Part shown: piece after piece, positions 61,036-64,000 of the stretch | Numbering within the stretch: the stretch's first letter is position 1 | Layout of the letters: the number at the start of each line of letters is the position of its first letter | Origin: Acholeplasmatales bacterium | GTDB lineage: Bacteria > Bacillota_I > Bacilli_A > Acholeplasmatales > Anaeroplasmataceae | Direction: 5' to 3' | Assembly: GCA_900770055.1 (NCBI GenBank) | Contig: CAAGJD010000129.1 | Coordinates: forward strand, 1 to 64,000 | DNA length: 64,000 nt | Made by a program: the position numbers and the translations under genes | Notes under the pieces: generated by a model | The model's database searches: none | Seen by the model: only the letters and a program-made list of their open reading frames with translations | Told to the model about the DNA's origin: nothing

Positions 61036-61968
61036 TTAACTTCTTCTGTTAAAAGAGGTAGTAATAACTCCCTCTTGTATATCTTTATTATAATGAAAAT
61101 ATTTTATATTATAGTAGAGTTTCTGACTCTCTACAGCTGCATCATCTTCATTATAAGTTATACAAAGTGTAGGCCTTATATTTGCTCTTATAGGAACTAT
61201 ATTTGTTATAAATTCTTGAGTAGTTAAATCTATTGCTGCTATTCCAAAGATTATATTCGTAGATCCTGATAAATGATAAGGAATAGTAGCCTTACCATTT
61301 TGATAAATAAATGAATTATATTTAAGAGATACGTATTTAAATGAACTAGTTCCTCTATAATTATTATATAATCTAAATGTATATCCATTTTGAAATATTA
61401 TATCTGGAGCACCTTCAAAAGATACTGTGTAACCATCCTGAGTTAATAACCGTATTTTAGATTTATTTGTATATGGATGTGGTTCAATAAAATAACCTCT
61501 TATTGCATTATCAATTTGTGTAAAATCTGCTCTAAAATATTCTTCTCCATTTATTAAAGTGAAATTTCTATCAGAATCAATAGGTATACAATTATGGATA
61601 TGAACTTCACCTTCAGCTATAACCTCTTGTAAAGTATAGTCTTGTCCATAGTTCCACATATTTACTGTTGAGGGATTATATCTGTATATCTTTAAAGGTG
61701 TCCACCTTTTATCTTGATAATACATTTTAGGAGTACTATTTAACTTATATTTTTTATCTCTTACTTTAAATAGCATAAAAGCAATATCATGTCCAGAAGA
61801 TACTGCCTTTTTAGGTAAAAGCAGTTCATAAAAATATTGGATAAATTTACCAGTATCAGCCCATTCTGCTCTAACAGGCTTTAATACTAAAGGATATAAT
61901 CTTTGAACAAAAATACTATTAATTTTCCTATAAAAATATTGAAGAGTATCTAAATTAATTAACTTCAT
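61036..61968 (-). CDS. Fibre-associated virion protein
   Basis: A 310-residue protein with a helical start (KLINLDTLQYFYRKINSIF), like the particle-binding ends of Bacteroidales phage fibre proteins, and a beta-rich Tyr/Asn body. It follows the tail fibre gene and the 188-residue gene in one operon. It is probably a fibre, its adaptor or a capsule-binding component. No catalytic or chaperone motif is seen. Confidence 0.6.
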   Translation of the reverse strand: MKLINLDTLQYFYRKINSIFVQRLYPLVLKPVRAEWADTGKFIQYFYELLLPKKAVSSGHDIAFMLFKVRDKKYKLNSTPKMYYQDKRWTPLKIYRYNPSTVNMWNYGQDYTLQEVIAEGEVHIHNCIPIDSDRNFTLINGEEYFRADFTQIDNAIRGYFIEPHPYTNKSKIRLLTQDGYTVSFEGAPDIIFQNGYTFRLYNNYRGTSSFKYVSLKYNSFIYQNGKATIPYHLSGSTNIIFGIAAIDLTTQEFITNIVPIRANIRPTLCITYNEDDAAVESQKLYYNIKYFHYNKDIQEGVITTSFNRRS

Positions 61969-61978
61969 AATTTAGTAT

Positions 61979-62545
61979 TTAATAAAAATCAACTTCATAT
62001 ATTGTCTTTTTATCTTTAATCATTTCACCTGTTATTTCTGGATTATGTAACTTTGCATACTTATTTAAAGTCATAAATTTATTTTTCCATAATCTTTTTA
62101 GATTCCATGAAAAAGATTTTCCTATTATATAATACTCATAATTTAGCCCAATAAATGAATTTTTATAGAAATCATTTCTTATTACTTCCCCAGTTTTCTT
62201 TATTGTTGCTATAACAAGACTGTTATCTATACTCTCAACAAGGTCTTTAAATCTTGATATATTAGTTTCATTAGCACCCCGTTCAAGCATTATGCGGATT
62301 TTAGGATGGTATGCACCACAAAATCTATTTTTAAATTGTTTTGTGGTGTAAGCATACTCTCCTAATGTAACTAAACCATGAGCAAACCTTATTAAACCTT
62401 TTCTATCAAAATATATTCTCCAGTCCTTAAGATATGTACTATTCATGACAAATGGATTGTCTTGACATTTCCACAACCATTTGAACAAATTGAATATACG
62501 GTATCTCGGTTGTAGTAAAGTTGCAGTATTATGTAGTAATATCAT
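61979..62545 (-). CDS. Hypothetical protein downstream of tail fibre
   Basis: A 188-residue, basic, aromatic-rich protein, ten bases upstream of the fibre-associated gene. It has no membrane segment or catalytic motif that I can identify. Position between two fibre genes suggests a fibre assembly factor or minor tail protein, but nothing in the sequence confirms this. Confidence 0.58.
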   Translation of the reverse strand: MILLHNTATLLQPRYRIFNLFKWLWKCQDNPFVMNSTYLKDWRIYFDRKGLIRFAHGLVTLGEYAYTTKQFKNRFCGAYHPKIRIMLERGANETNISRFKDLVESIDNSLVIATIKKTGEVIRNDFYKNSFIGLNYEYYIIGKSFSWNLKRLWKNKFMTLNKYAKLHNPEITGEMIKDKKTIYEVDFY

Positions 62546-62555
62546 ATATTAATTA

Positions 62556-64000
62556 TTATGCTGCAAATATTGCATCTATTTCAGTATTTGTTGCTATAAC
62601 AATTCCATCCAATTTAGTCTTGTCGGCTGCCGACATTACACCTGCCTGTGTTGATGTCGCTGCTGATATCGTCCTTTCTTTAGTCACTGGTTGATAACCG
62701 TCAGACGACCCACAATGATTTTGTTCAAACTCTAACGTTACTTTCGTCTCTTCATATACAATGCTCGTGTCGCTTAATATATCCGCTGGTAATGTATCTG
62801 CTTTACCGTTGTCAATCAACTGCTCTTTCAGCAAGTCAAGTCTTGTCTTGTCTTCCTTACTCATCAAGCCGTCAACACTCGTTGTTACTACACCATAAGT
62901 AGTGTCCCTTGCTGCAATCGTTATCTTATCATTAGTTGCATCAGGAGTGATAGTAACATTAGTGCCTGCTACCAATGTCAAAGAGTCTGTCTTGCTGTCA
63001 GCGTCAATATTAGTACTGCCAACAGTAACCCTGCTGAAAGCGTTCTGGTTAACCTCTGCACCTGCTGCTATACCTGTAAGTTTGCTCTTATCCTCTTTAC
63101 TCATCAAACCGTTAGCTGATGTAGTAGCGGCTGAATAAGTAGTATCTTGTGCTGGTATCCCCAATGCTGTAATGTCCGCCTTTGTAACAGCTGCAACACT
63201 CGCCACATGCGATTGAGCGTCAGTACTTATCTTGTACAATCCTGCTGCCTTAGATGCTGCACTTCCTGTAGGGTGACTATAAGCATTTGCACCTGCTGCA
63301 ATACCGTCTAATTTAGTCTTATCAGCAGCACTCATAAGACCATTAGCTGATGGAGTTGCTGCATTATAGGTAGTATTAGTATCTGTCCAAGGCACATTTA
63401 CATAAGCATTTCCCGAAGAATCAACCTTTACTGCATAATTTTTACCAGCTGTAGTATATCCTGTTTTTATAAAACCAAATTCTGAAGCACTTGATATATT
63501 GAAGTGCATTGAGTCAATTGGATTACTACTATCACCTGCATATAGCTTAAAATTTCTATTTGAGCTATCAAATTCAAATGCAAGCGTACTCCAACCTTTG
63601 TTAGTTAAAATGTCTAGATCTGTACCATCTTTATGCTGTGGAGCTTCAACTAAACCAGCTGTACTATTTGTAAATGTAGGAATAGTTACTTGAACAGAAT
63701 CTACACTAGGACCATTAAATTCTACAGTTGGGAAATTAATTGAACCAGAGGTAGTAGCAGTATTAAATACTGGTTTAGTAGTATTTTTAACATATAAAAA
63801 TTCATAATCTTTAATACTTGTAATAGTATTACCTATATCCGAAACTTTACTTTGTACTCCTGACACAGTTTGCTCTAAAGTTCCTAAACCTTGTTCAAGT
63901 AAAAAACCCTTACTTCCTTCATAAGCAGTGCCCGGTGTCTCACCTAATGCTAATGATGCACTTATCTCTACATAAGTTGTACCACCCCATCTGTAAGTCT
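62556..64000 (-). CDS. Tail fibre/receptor-binding protein, 5' end outside window
   Basis: The minus-strand frame is open to the window edge, so the start is missing; 480 residues are visible. The GTG at 63866 is internal, since in-frame coding (WGGTTYVEISASLALGE) lies upstream. The product has tail-fibre repeats: ATPSANGLMSAADKTKLDGI, ATTSANGLMSKEDKSKLTGI, VTTSVDGLMSKEDKTRLDLL and STQAGVMSAADKTKLDGI. These widespread fibre units probably form trimeric shafts. The section 62570-63400 is visibly richer in G+C than the rest of the window, which suggests recent exchange of this module. Host recognition is the likely role. Confidence 0.78.
   Translation of the reverse strand, partial: TYRWGGTTYVEISASLALGETPGTAYEGSKGFLLEQGLGTLEQTVSGVQSKVSDIGNTITSIKDYEFLYVKNTTKPVFNTATTSGSINFPTVEFNGPSVDSVQVTIPTFTNSTAGLVEAPQHKDGTDLDILTNKGWSTLAFEFDSSNRNFKLYAGDSSNPIDSMHFNISSASEFGFIKTGYTTAGKNYAVKVDSSGNAYVNVPWTDTNTTYNAATPSANGLMSAADKTKLDGIAAGANAYSHPTGSAASKAAGLYKISTDAQSHVASVAAVTKADITALGIPAQDTTYSAATTSANGLMSKEDKSKLTGIAAGAEVNQNAFSRVTVGSTNIDADSKTDSLTLVAGTNVTITPDATNDKITIAARDTTYGVVTTSVDGLMSKEDKTRLDLLKEQLIDNGKADTLPADILSDTSIVYEETKVTLEFEQNHCGSSDGYQPVTKERTISAATSTQAGVMSAADKTKLDGIVIATNTEIDAIFAA

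Noticed and set aside
1..64000. Stop-codon reassignment, as in some crAss-like phages
   Set aside because: Long genes on both strands read cleanly in the standard code and end with TAA, TGA and one TAG; only the single TAA at 3184 is odd.
1..64000. tRNA genes, CRISPR arrays, insertion sequences, integrase or attachment sites
   Set aside because: No cloverleaf, regularly spaced repeat, transposase or recombinase motif was seen on reading; a covariance search for tRNAs was not possible here.

Overview
The window is a contiguous piece of about two thirds of a crAss-like (Crassvirales) bacteriophage genome. It is AT-rich, about 30% G+C by eye. Four lines of evidence support this: (i) a 2842-residue protein with the DFDID metal-binding motif of crAss-type virion RNA polymerases, followed by two other giant proteins; (ii) a major capsid protein of the crAss type; (iii) a two-armed layout, with metabolism/replication and RNA polymerase genes on the plus strand and virion/lysis genes on the minus strand, meeting tail to tail at about 28.45 kb; (iv) four promoters of the form TTG-N20-TAnnTTTG, the sigma-factor signature of Bacteroidetes, which points to a Bacteroidales gut host. 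The terminase large subunit and portal genes are not present and presumably lie outside the window.

Region 1 (1-14.9 kb, plus strand) is a tightly packed, often overlapping run of DNA and nucleotide metabolism genes. It encodes a ThiF/E1-like adenylyltransferase, a uracil-DNA glycosylase, two PD-(D/E)XK nucleases, an anaerobic ribonucleotide reductase with its radical-SAM activase, dUTPase, a membrane-anchored retropepsin-like protease, family A DNA polymerase, a DUF3310 protein, a thioredoxin-like protein and ThyX, plus many small unknowns. Together UDG, dUTPase and ThyX keep uracil out of phage DNA, and NrdD/NrdG/ThyX suit growth in an anaerobic host.

Region 2 (14.9-28.4 kb, plus strand) starts behind a strong terminator and a canonical host-type promoter. 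It holds the virion RNA polymerase and a 1647-residue co-packaged protein that carries a PD-(D/E)XK nuclease domain. A bidirectional terminator closes it.

Region 3 (28.5-39.1 kb, minus) encodes three large proteins, probably virion cargo, one with a HEAFH zinc-peptidase motif. Region 4 (39.2-58.8 kb, minus) is the structural region: a 1580-residue tail/muzzle protein, several connector/ring-type proteins, a free-standing GIY-YIG homing endonuclease, a pair of tandem paralogues, the major capsid gene, a scaffold-like protein and head proteins. Region 5 (58.9-64 kb, minus) has a small HTH protein, a likely lysis cassette (membrane protein, DUF5675-like protein, coiled-coil membrane protein, candidate unimolecular spanin), fibre-associated proteins and a tail fibre gene running off the window end.

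The most striking feature is the major capsid gene (51915-55253, minus). It is broken into three exons by two group I introns, each carrying its own HNH homing endonuclease. The splice junctions can be read directly: both introns sit after CCGT, have a CCGU/GCGG P1 helix with the U.G wobble, end in G, and rejoin the exons in frame into a 503-residue protein. A second notable feature is a single in-frame TAA that separates a natural-looking 5' coding segment from the gene at 3193. Outside the introns there is no gene-free stretch longer than 300 bases. I saw no tRNA, rRNA or CRISPR array.
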